Positions 41,032-46,733 of a stretch of 46,733 nt of DNA are shown in pieces (position 1 is the stretch's first letter; every line of letters starts with the position of its first letter). The notes below the pieces were generated by a model. The model did no database searches, was not told the DNA's origin, and was given only the letters and a program-made list of their open reading frames with translations. The stretch is taken from the NCBI GenBank assembly GCA_910578505.1, contig CAJTPV010000026.1:1-46733 (forward strand), read 5' to 3'. Made by a program: the position numbers and the translations under genes. The DNA is from an uncultured Oscillospiraceae bacterium (GTDB taxonomy: Bacteria; Bacillota; Clostridia; Oscillospirales; Oscillospiraceae).

Positions 41032-42786
41032 TCACCACCTCCGCTCCGCTCCGGCCTGGGCGGTCTGCTCACGGGCGGCCTGGACGATCTCCTCCCGGTC
41101 CTCCGCCGTCAGCACGCCGGTCTGCTCCAGGCGGCTGCAGAGGGCGGCGTGGTGCTCGTGGAAATAGGCCAGCAGCTCCTGGGCAAAGCCGCTCATCTCC
41201 TCCGGCGGGACCGTCACCAGCGCCCGGTCCAGGGCGGCGCACAGCAGGATCACCTGCTCGCACTGCCGCAGGGGATGGGACTGGTTCTGGCGCAGCAGCC
41301 GCATCAGGCCCTGGCCGAAGACCAGCTGGTCCTTGGTGGTGTCGTCCAGGTCGCTGGCAAACTGGGTAAAGACCTCCATCTCCCGGTACTGGGCCAGCTC
41401 CAGCCGGATGGCCCCGGCGGCGGACTTCATGGCCTTGGTCTGGGCGTCGCCGCCAACGCGGGACACGGACAGGCCCACGTTGACCGCCGGACGCTGCCCG
41501 GCAAAAAACAGGCTGCTCTCCAGGAAGATCTGTCCGTCGGTGATGGAGATGATATTGGTGGGGATATAGGCCGACACGTCCCCGGCCTGGGTCTCCACAA
41601 TGGGCAGGGCGGTCATGCTACCGCCGCCCCGCTCATCGCTGAGCTGGGCGGACCGCTCCAGCAGCCGGGAGTGGAGGTAGAACACGTCCCCCGGATACGC
41701 CTCCCGCCCCGGAGACCGGCCCAGCAGCAGGCTCAGCGTCCGGTAGGCGATGGCGTGCTTGCTCAGATCGTCGTACACGATCAGCACGTCCCGGCCCTGC
41801 TCCATGAAATACTCGCCGATGGCGCAGCCGGCGTAGGGCGCGATATACTGCAGGGGCGCGCTGTCGCTGGCGGAGGCGTGGACAATGATGGTGTAGTCCA
41901 TGGCTCCCCGCTCCCGCAGGTTCTGGGCCAGCTGGGCCACGGCGCTGGCCTTCTGGCCGATGGAGACGTAGATGCAGATCACGTCCCCGCCCTTCTGGTT
42001 CAGGATGGTGTCCAGGGCAATGGCGGTCTTGCCGGTCTGGCGGTCGCCGATGATCAGCTCCCGCTGGCCCCGGCCGATGGGGAACATGGCGTCAATGGCC
42101 AGAATGCCCGTGGCCATGGGGCGGCTGACGCTCTGGCGGTCCATGATGCCCGGCGCGGGGTTCTCGATGGGCCGGGTGTCGTGGGCCGCGATGTCCCCCC
42201 TGCCGTCGATGGGCGCGCCCAGGGCGTTGACCACCCGGCCCAGCATATCCTCGCCCACCGGCACGCCCGCCGTCTTGCCCGTGCGCCGGACGGTGCTGCC
42301 CTGGCAGACGTCCCCGTCCTCGTCAAAGAGGATGCAGCCCGTCTCGTTCTCCCGCAGGTCCTGGACCATGCCCCGCACGCCGTTGGTAAAGATCAGGATC
42401 TCGCCGTAGACCACGTGGTCCAGACCGGTGACGGTGGCGATGCCGTCCCCCACGGAGGACACGGTCCCCAGCTCCTCCACCAGGGCCTTGGGGGTCCAGC
42501 TGCGCACCGCCTCCCGGACCAGGGGGATCACGTCGGGGCCGCTGCCCCGCAGCTCCTTTAAGGAGTCCTTCATCTGCCGCAGGCGTCCGCTCAGGCTCCA
42601 GTCGTAGAAATCCTCTCCGTCCACCACCAGCCGGAAGCCCCTGGGCACGTTCTCCTTGTACCACTCCAGGGTCACGTCCGGTCCGTATTCCCGGTGGAGG
42701 AAGGCCATAAACCCGGCTTTCTGCTCCTGATTGGGCGGTTCGCTGGCAAAAATGACCGCCTGATGGGCCTTTTTCTGTTCAGGCAT
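41032..42786 (-). CDS. atpA: ATP synthase F1 subunit alpha with fused delta C-terminal-like domain
   Basis: 584 residues, about 80 longer than normal. Residues 85 onwards are a standard alpha: helix, ELGTVSSVGDGIATVTGL, P-loop GDRQTGKTAIA and the usual C-terminal domain. Residues about 10-80 look like the C-terminal domain of subunit delta/OSCP: an opening strand, EQKAGFMAFLHREYG helix, VTLEW strand, GFRLVVDGEDFYDWSLSGRL and a closing helix (compare GDMVIDGSVRGRLERL in E. coli delta). No separate atpH lies between atpF and atpA, its normal position. Start 42786 gives GGAGAGG a 9-nt spacing; the ATG at 42795 abuts that site. It overlaps atpF by 8 nt. Confidence 0.95.
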   Translation of the reverse strand: MPEQKKAHQAVIFASEPPNQEQKAGFMAFLHREYGPDVTLEWYKENVPRGFRLVVDGEDFYDWSLSGRLRQMKDSLKELRGSGPDVIPLVREAVRSWTPKALVEELGTVSSVGDGIATVTGLDHVVYGEILIFTNGVRGMVQDLRENETGCILFDEDGDVCQGSTVRRTGKTAGVPVGEDMLGRVVNALGAPIDGRGDIAAHDTRPIENPAPGIMDRQSVSRPMATGILAIDAMFPIGRGQRELIIGDRQTGKTAIALDTILNQKGGDVICIYVSIGQKASAVAQLAQNLRERGAMDYTIIVHASASDSAPLQYIAPYAGCAIGEYFMEQGRDVLIVYDDLSKHAIAYRTLSLLLGRSPGREAYPGDVFYLHSRLLERSAQLSDERGGGSMTALPIVETQAGDVSAYIPTNIISITDGQIFLESSLFFAGQRPAVNVGLSVSRVGGDAQTKAMKSAAGAIRLELAQYREMEVFTQFASDLDDTTKDQLVFGQGLMRLLRQNQSHPLRQCEQVILLCAALDRALVTVPPEEMSGFAQELLAYFHEHHAALCSRLEQTGVLTAEDREEIVQAAREQTAQAGAERRW

Positions 42787-43273
42787 TTCTGTCATCCTCT
42801 CCAGCCGCCGCTAAAAATTGGTCGTAGGCCGCGGAGGTATTGGCCAGCACCAGCCGCTCCGCCGCCGCGGCCACCATATCCGAGATCTGGCCCCTGGCCT
42901 CGCTGAGGGCCCGCTCCCGCTCCGCCTGGGCCTCCGCCCTGGCCTTGGCCAGGATGTGGGCGGCCTCCTCCTTGGCGTCCTGCAGCTGGAGCTGGGCCTG
43001 TTCGGCGGCGGCCTTCTGGGCCTCCTCGCTCTGCCGGCGGATCTCCTCCTCCGCCTCATCCAGCTTGTCCTCATAGGTGCGGCGCACCCGCCGGGCCTCC
43101 TCCAGCTTCTCCGTGGCCTGCCGGTCCAGGTCCTCGTAGTAGGCTGTGCGCTTGCCCATAAACTTCTTCACCGGCTCATACAGCAGGAAGTACAGCCCCG
43201 CCAGCAGGAGGGTGAAATTCAGCAGATGCAGGAAAATCTGCTGGATGTCGATATTCAATGGAAGATTACTCAT
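42779..43273 (-). CDS. atpF: ATP synthase F0 subunit b
   Basis: A 164-residue peripheral-stalk subunit. One N-terminal membrane helix (about 9-32) is followed by a long charged helix with heptad pattern (EKLEEARRVRRTYEDKLDEA and on) to about 140. The C-terminal end (LVLANTSAAYDQFLAAAGED) is where b normally meets delta. There is no delta-like extension on this protein, unlike the mycobacterial b-delta fusion. It lies 16 bp after atpE. Confidence 0.94.
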   Translation of the reverse strand: MSNLPLNIDIQQIFLHLLNFTLLLAGLYFLLYEPVKKFMGKRTAYYEDLDRQATEKLEEARRVRRTYEDKLDEAEEEIRRQSEEAQKAAAEQAQLQLQDAKEEAAHILAKARAEAQAERERALSEARGQISDMVAAAAERLVLANTSAAYDQFLAAAGEDDRNA

Positions 43274-43289
43274 GCCTCACGCCCGCTTT

Positions 43290-43652
43290 CTACAGCACAA
43301 AGATGATCAGGATGGCGACCACCAGGGCGTAGATGATGGCGGTCTCCACGAACACCAGGCCCAGCATGAGGGTGGTGCGGATCTTGCCCTCCGCCTCCGG
43401 CTGGCGGGAGATGCCGTCCACGCTCTTGGCGATGGCCAGGCCCATGCCCACGGCGCCGCCGGCGGCGGCCAGACCGATGGCGATGCCGGCGGCCATAGCC
43501 TTGCCGCTGCTGGCGGTGGCGTCCGCGGCGGCGGTGACGGCGGCCTCGCTGGCGGCGGCCTCCGTGCCGGCGGCCAGGGCGGGGATGGTGAGGATGGTCA
43601 GCGCGGCCACCAGCAGCGCGACAGTGAGAATATGTTTCCGAATTGCTTTCAT
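43290..43652 (-). CDS. atpE: ATP synthase F0 subunit c with signal-peptide-like N-terminus
   Basis: A 120-residue proteolipid, longer than the usual 70-90. Residues 1-28 look like a cleavable signal peptide (KAIRKH, hydrophobic core, ALAAG), followed by an Ala/Ser/Thr-rich linker to about 50. The two c helices follow with the RQPEAEGKI loop and the ion-carrying Glu in VFVETAIIY. The Gln that ligates sodium in helix 1 of sodium c-rings is Met here (GGAVGMGLA) and the residue after ET is Ala, which argues for protons, although this is not proof. AAGGAGG precedes the ATG. Confidence 0.94.
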   Translation of the reverse strand: MKAIRKHILTVALLVAALTILTIPALAAGTEAAASEAAVTAAADATASSGKAMAAGIAIGLAAAGGAVGMGLAIAKSVDGISRQPEAEGKIRTTLMLGLVFVETAIIYALVVAILIIFVL

Positions 43653-43674
43653 GACGAAAAAACCTCCTTATATG

Positions 43675-44517
43675 TTATGAATGTGCGGCAGGAGCCGCTT
43701 TCCGGCGGCTCTTCTTCTCCTTGTGGCTGGGCTCGGAAACCTCGCCGTAGAAGAGGGCCGTCAGCATGGTCAGCACGTACGCCTGGATGAGGGCGTGGAG
43801 CAGGGTGAAGAGCACGCCCACCGCCACCGGCAGCACAAAGCTGAGATGGATATAGTAGTAGACCAGCTCCGTCACCAGCGCGCCGCTGAGCAGCGCGCCG
43901 AACATACGGAAGCTCATGGAGATGGGCAGCGAGAAGTCCTTCAGCGTCATGCCCACGCCCCGCAGCCCGTTCCCGGCAATGCCGCCGGATAAGATGACGC
44001 CGTAGCTGAGGCACCCCAGGGCAATGGCCCCGTTGATGTCCGACAGCGGCGCGGGCAGGGCGATGGAGGCGCCCCCGGTGGTGACGGCCTGGATGCCGAA
44101 CAGCTCGAAGATGGTGCCCACGAAGATATAGACCCCGGCGGCGAATACGTACGCGCCCAGGAATTTGTGCCGGTGGGGGCTGTTGGAGCTGGCCAAGCCG
44201 TCGAACAGCTCCACCACCTGCTCCAACAGCATCTGGAGCCGGCCCGGCTTGTACTGGAATCCGGGGATCACCAGCACCCGCACCAGCAGGGCCAGCAGCA
44301 GCAGGACGCCGGTGACCGTGAAGGCGGAAATAAGGCCCGGATTGACGGACAGCATGCCAAAGAGGTCGATTTTCGCGCTCTCATGGAGCACGGCGTCCCG
44401 CATGACCTCCTGGATGGACTCGTGCTTCTCCCCGCCGCCGGTACACAGCGCGCCAACGAGAAAAATCAGCGCGGCGCCGCCGAACACAGCCAGCGCCGTC
44501 CGCTTTTTCTTATCCAT
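43675..44517 (-). CDS. atpB: ATP synthase F0 subunit a
   Basis: A 280-residue membrane subunit with about five to six helices. The essential Arg lies in ISMSFRMFGALLSG, and the late ALIQAYVLTMLTALFYGE helix is typical. The start at 44517 follows AAAGGAGATATCTGTAGGA. It is the first gene of the operon; no atpI precedes it. Confidence 0.94.
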   Translation of the reverse strand: MDKKKRTALAVFGGAALIFLVGALCTGGGEKHESIQEVMRDAVLHESAKIDLFGMLSVNPGLISAFTVTGVLLLLALLVRVLVIPGFQYKPGRLQMLLEQVVELFDGLASSNSPHRHKFLGAYVFAAGVYIFVGTIFELFGIQAVTTGGASIALPAPLSDINGAIALGCLSYGVILSGGIAGNGLRGVGMTLKDFSLPISMSFRMFGALLSGALVTELVYYYIHLSFVLPVAVGVLFTLLHALIQAYVLTMLTALFYGEVSEPSHKEKKSRRKAAPAAHS

Positions 44518-44597
44518 TCCTACAGATATCTCCTTTCTGTGAAAACATGATTTTGAGACCGGCCCAGTGGATTGGGCTGCGGCCTCATTCCTGTCCC

Positions 44598-44626
44598 ATG
44601 ATAGCACCGGCTCCGGTTGGTGTCAA
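44598..44626 (-). promoter_or_regulatory. ATP synthase operon promoter
   Basis: Minus-strand consensus TTGACA (44621-44626) and TATCAT (44598-44603), spacing 17 bp, 81 bp upstream of atpB. Confidence 0.82.
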
Positions 44627-44698
44627 CGAGCAATTTACATATTTTTTACATTACTATGTAAGGATTTTGCTAAGAATTGTCCAGGGGGACCCCACACT

Positions 44699-44733
44699 GC
44701 GGAGGGGCGCGGCGCGCCGCCGCGCCCCTCCGC
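44699..44733. terminator. 16-bp perfect GC-rich hairpin
   Basis: Arms 44699-44714 and 44718-44733 are fully complementary with a CGC loop. It lies between the DUF378 gene and the ATP synthase promoter and probably insulates them. A T tail is lacking. Confidence 0.7.
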
Positions 44734-44798
44734 ATATATCAAAATCCAGCCGCCTCAGGGAGACGGTGGGATTTGGCACGCCCGGCGGTCCTGGGGCG

Positions 44799-45011
44799 TC
44801 AGGCCACCGCTCCGGTCTGCTGGTCCCGCTCCCTAAACAGCAGGGACACACACCACAGTCCCGCGATTCCTACCACCGAGTAGATAATGCGGGAGAGCAC
44901 CGCCATCTGGCCGCCGCAGAGGAACGCCACCATATCAAAGCCAAAGAGCCCGACGGTCCCCCAGTTCAGCGCGCCGATGATGACAAGAATGAGCGCAATC
45001 CGATCGATCAT
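44799..45011 (-). CDS. DUF378 small membrane protein
   Basis: A 70-residue protein with two membrane helices (about 4-27 and 38-58). IDRIALILVIIGALNWGTVGLFGFD is the hallmark opening of DUF378 (shown in part: GALNWGTVGLFGFD). GGGAGG lies before the ATG. The family has no established function. It is transcribed towards the ATP synthase operon but separated by a strong hairpin. Confidence 0.9.
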   Translation of the reverse strand: MIDRIALILVIIGALNWGTVGLFGFDMVAFLCGGQMAVLSRIIYSVVGIAGLWCVSLLFRERDQQTGAVA

Positions 45012-45151
45012 GTTCTCTTACCTCCCTTCTCCGTTGAGCCCCGCGAGGCTTCTCACGTAGTCTGTCCCATCCGCGTCCGCCTATGCGCCGGGGCGGATTT
45101 CCAATTTTTTGCATCCTTTCAAAATAAACAGTAGAAAACGGGGAGATACTG

Positions 45152-45160
45152 TGGTATAAT
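45152..45160 (+). promoter_or_regulatory. Extended -10 promoter of the SPFH gene
   Basis: TG-G-TATAAT, with TATAAT at 45155-45160, is an extended -10 box without a good -35. A short GTCCGC/GCGGAC stem (45195-45210) lies in the leader. Confidence 0.55.
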
Positions 45161-45224
45161 GAGCTTACCATATCAACGGGGCGGCCTGGGGGCCGTCCGC
45201 GCGTGCGGACAAGGAGGAAAGAAT

Positions 45225-46118
45225 ATGCCATATATTTTGATTGCCATCGGAGTGATCCTGCTGATCCTGCTGGTCACCAACATCCACATAGTCCAGCAGT
45301 CCCGGGCCTACGTGGTGGAGCGGCTGGGCGCGTACAACGCCACCTGGGGCGTGGGGCTCCACGTCAAGTTCCCCATCCTGGACCGGGTGGCCAAAAAAGT
45401 GAGCTTGAAGGAGCAGGTGGTGGACTTCGCGCCCCAGCCCGTCATCACCAAGGACAACGTGACCATGCAGATCGACACGGTCATCTATTTCCAGATCATC
45501 GACCCCAAGCTGTACACCTACGGCGTGGAGCAGCCCATGAGCGCCATTGAAAACCTGACCGCCACCACCCTGCGCAATATCATCGGCGATCTGGAGCTGG
45601 ACCAGTCCCTCACCAGCCGGGACCACATCAACACCCAGATGCGGGCCATTCTGGACGAGGCCACCGACCCCTGGGGCATCAAGGTCAACCGGGTGGAGCT
45701 GAAGAACATCATCCCGCCCCGGGACATCCAGGACTCCATGGAGAAGCAGATGCGGGCCGAGCGCGAGCGCCGGGAGGCGATTTTGCAGGCCCAGGGACAG
45801 AAGGAGAGCCAGATCCTGGTGGCGGAGGGTGAGAAGCAGTCCGCCATTCTCCGGGCGGACGCCTCCAAGCAGGCCGCCATTCTGGAGGCCGAGGGCCGCG
45901 CCGCCGCCATTTTGAAGGTGCAGCAGGCCCTGGCGGACTCCATCAAGCTGCTCAACGAGGCCAACCCCAACGATCAGGTGGTCAAGCTCAAGGCCCTGGA
46001 GGCCTTCCAGGCCGCTGCCGACGGCAAGGCCACTAAAATCATTATTCCCAGCGAGATTCAGGGCCTGGCCGGTCTGGCCTCCAGCGCCCAGGCGCTGCTG
46101 GCGCCGGATCAGAAGTGA
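45225..46118 (+). CDS. SPFH/band 7 (stomatin-like) membrane protein
   Basis: A 297-residue QmcA/stomatin-type scaffold. An N-terminal membrane helix (1-20) is followed by the band 7 domain (RAYVVERLGAYNATWGVGLH through NRVELKNIIPPRDIQ) and a helical Ala/Glu-rich coiled-coil (MEKQMRAERERREAILQAQG and on). Such proteins form ring assemblies in membranes and regulate proteases or microdomains. An NfeD-type partner, common for this family, is not adjacent. A strong AAGGAGGA site precedes the ATG. Confidence 0.93.
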   Translation: MPYILIAIGVILLILLVTNIHIVQQSRAYVVERLGAYNATWGVGLHVKFPILDRVAKKVSLKEQVVDFAPQPVITKDNVTMQIDTVIYFQIIDPKLYTYGVEQPMSAIENLTATTLRNIIGDLELDQSLTSRDHINTQMRAILDEATDPWGIKVNRVELKNIIPPRDIQDSMEKQMRAERERREAILQAQGQKESQILVAEGEKQSAILRADASKQAAILEAEGRAAAILKVQQALADSIKLLNEANPNDQVVKLKALEAFQAAADGKATKIIIPSEIQGLAGLASSAQALLAPDQK

Positions 46119-46190
46119 CGGCTCCGGAACAGATGAAAGCTTTTCATTGATAAACAATATCGGCTGGAAATGCGGAAGGAGGCACCCAAA

Positions 46191-46340
46191 ATGGGAACTG
46201 AGAAGGAACGAAAAGACACACAAATGGCGACAATCTACGAACTGCGGTTGATCTTCAGCGGCGGAGAAAAGGACCAGTACAGCCGGGAGGAAATCGTGGA
46301 GCTGCTGGACAAAATCGCCCTCGCAAAGGGTCAGGAATAG
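46191..46340 (+). CDS. Small 49-residue protein
   Basis: ATG 46191 to TAG 46340 with AAGGAGG 8 nt upstream. It is polar and charged, with a C-terminal helix (REEIVELLDKIALAKGQE). A terminator follows directly. No family is recognised; the helix style is like the 45-residue protein at 25843, and both lie before similar GCCGGGGA hairpins. Confidence 0.6.
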   Translation: MGTEKERKDTQMATIYELRLIFSGGEKDQYSREEIVELLDKIALAKGQE

Positions 46341-46347
46341 TCATATG

Positions 46348-46379
46348 GGCCGGGGAGCCGTTCCCCGGCCTGTTTATTG
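46348..46379 (+). terminator. Terminator of the 49-residue gene
   Basis: A 9-bp stem (46348-46356 with 46362-46370) is followed by TGTTTATTGCG and TTTTT. Confidence 0.75.
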
Positions 46380-46406
46380 CGTTTTTCAGGCCAGGGATTT
46401 CGGTTT

Positions 46407-46498
46407 AGAAAGAAAAGGAGGGAGGGAAAGCGGAGAGAGAGAAGGGAAAAAGGCGGAAAAAGGAGGAGGGAAAAAAGGAGAAAAAAGGAGGGGAAAAA
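46407..46498. repeat. Polypurine tract of 92 nt
   Basis: Ninety-two bases of A and G with only two interruptions (C at 46431 and 46454), made of loosely repeated GGAGGG and AAAAAAGGAG units. No credible gene is present. It sits just outside the IS-like sequence at the right edge. Confidence 0.85.
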
Positions 46499-46507
46499 TA
46501 TACAAAA

Positions 46508-46574
46508 GGGACGCCAAATCATGTATACTGGAGTTAGAGAAAACAACAACCAGAAACATGAAAGGAGGCGTCCC
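46508..46574 (+). promoter_or_regulatory. Inverted repeat covering the ribosome site of the IS gene
   Basis: GGGACGCC (46508-46515) pairs with GGCGTCCC (46567-46574). The second arm overlaps AAAGGAGG (46561-46568). A -10-like TATACT (46524-46529) lies between them, so only transcripts entering from outside would contain both arms. Confidence 0.5.
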
Positions 46575-46590
46575 AAATGCGGAATTAGCA

Positions 46591-46733
46591 ATGAAGAAAC
46601 TGTTAACCCACATGAAGAGAGTATATCAAATTCCCCAGAAAATCAAGGGGCTGACAGACCATCGAGAAAAAAAGCAGATATCCCACGTGGAAGTGGTAAT
46701 AGCGGTGCTGGTCATGCTGATACTACAGTATGA
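46591..46733 (+). CDS. Transposase N-terminus (3' end outside window)
   Basis: The frame from ATG 46591 stays open to the window edge. Its 47 visible residues (KRVYQIPQKIKGLTDHREKK, then VEVVIAVLVMLILQY) look like the start of an insertion-sequence transposase, but the family cannot be fixed from so little. The nearest ribosome site is 22 nt upstream, so the true start may lie in a different frame or use an alternative codon. The low GC relative to the neighbours and the flanking inverted repeat support a mobile element. Confidence 0.5.
   Translation, partial: MKKLLTHMKRVYQIPQKIKGLTDHREKKQISHVEVVIAVLVMLILQY

Noticed and set aside
40921..42561. Plus-strand frame of 546 codons across the ATP synthase genes
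   Set aside because: It is antisense to atpG and atpA and is His/Gly/Leu-rich without any family features.
46377..46733. Frame of 118 codons translating the polypurine tract
   Set aside because: Its first 40 residues are an Arg/Lys/Glu run from the purine tract. The frame starting at 46591 looks more protein-like and transposase-like, although this choice is not certain.

Overview
The window looks like chromosome of a high-GC, spore-forming Clostridia species of the Oscillospiraceae type (Flavonifractor/Intestinimonas-like). This is inferred from the 3' end of the dipicolinate synthase gene dpaB, an SLH surface protein, Mini-III plus RqcH, a TepA-type ClpP, a Tn4451-style large serine recombinase with a TnpW-like small protein, and strong AGGAGG ribosome sites with consensus sigma-A promoters. 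No tRNA, rRNA or CRISPR array was found.

Layout. (1) 1-8458: a block of apparently acquired genes ends exactly inside a spore gene. It holds a large multidomain surface protein (its 5' end lies outside the window), an SMC/ABC-like ATPase with a coupled 80-residue partner, a YitT membrane protein, a TnpW-like 48-residue protein and a large serine recombinase. About 20 bp after the recombinase stop, the last 47 codons of dpaB begin, followed by a strong terminator. This is the layout expected for one edge of a skin- or vfbin-like intervening element in a sporulation gene. (2) 8481-13769: a RelBE module, tepA, a small hypothetical gene, a histidine phosphatase, nagA, a candidate small RNA and dapF. 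(3) 13851-15725: a secreted protein and a Phd/RelE-type module. (4) 16030-22653: a citrate block with aconitase, NADP-isocitrate dehydrogenase and citDEF. (5) 22662-28734: an orphan RelB-like gene, then mrnC, rqcH, a Uma2 protein, a 45-residue protein, proC and an RluA synthase (leftward), efp and a zinc-ribbon protein. (6) 28825-32562 (leftward): an ECF sigma factor, its probable anti-sigma factor and a lipoprotein in one operon, and a DUF3786 protein with a second Uma2 protein. (7) 32565-38106: a response regulator, an ABC ATPase, three permeases and a histidine kinase, resembling lantibiotic or peptide-antibiotic immunity loci. A toxin-antitoxin remnant sits between the last permease and the kinase. 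(8) 38297-44626 (leftward): an F-type ATP synthase operon in the order a, c, b, alpha, gamma, beta, epsilon. It has no atpH; instead alpha carries an N-terminal domain resembling the C-terminal half of delta. (9) 44799-46733: a DUF378 protein, an SPFH protein, a 49-residue protein and the left end of an insertion sequence.

How the genes work together: citrate can be split to acetate and oxaloacetate (CitDEF) or carried to 2-oxoglutarate (aconitase, IDH). The ATP synthase, proline, lysine/peptidoglycan and translation-quality genes are core housekeeping. The two-component/ABC block is probably an envelope-stress or antibiotic-peptide response, with a three-copy direct-repeat operator before the ABC genes. 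Four toxin-antitoxin-related loci, one recombinase element and one IS mark the plastic parts. The two most notable items are the recombinase/dpaB junction and the delta-alpha fused ATP synthase lacking a separate delta gene.
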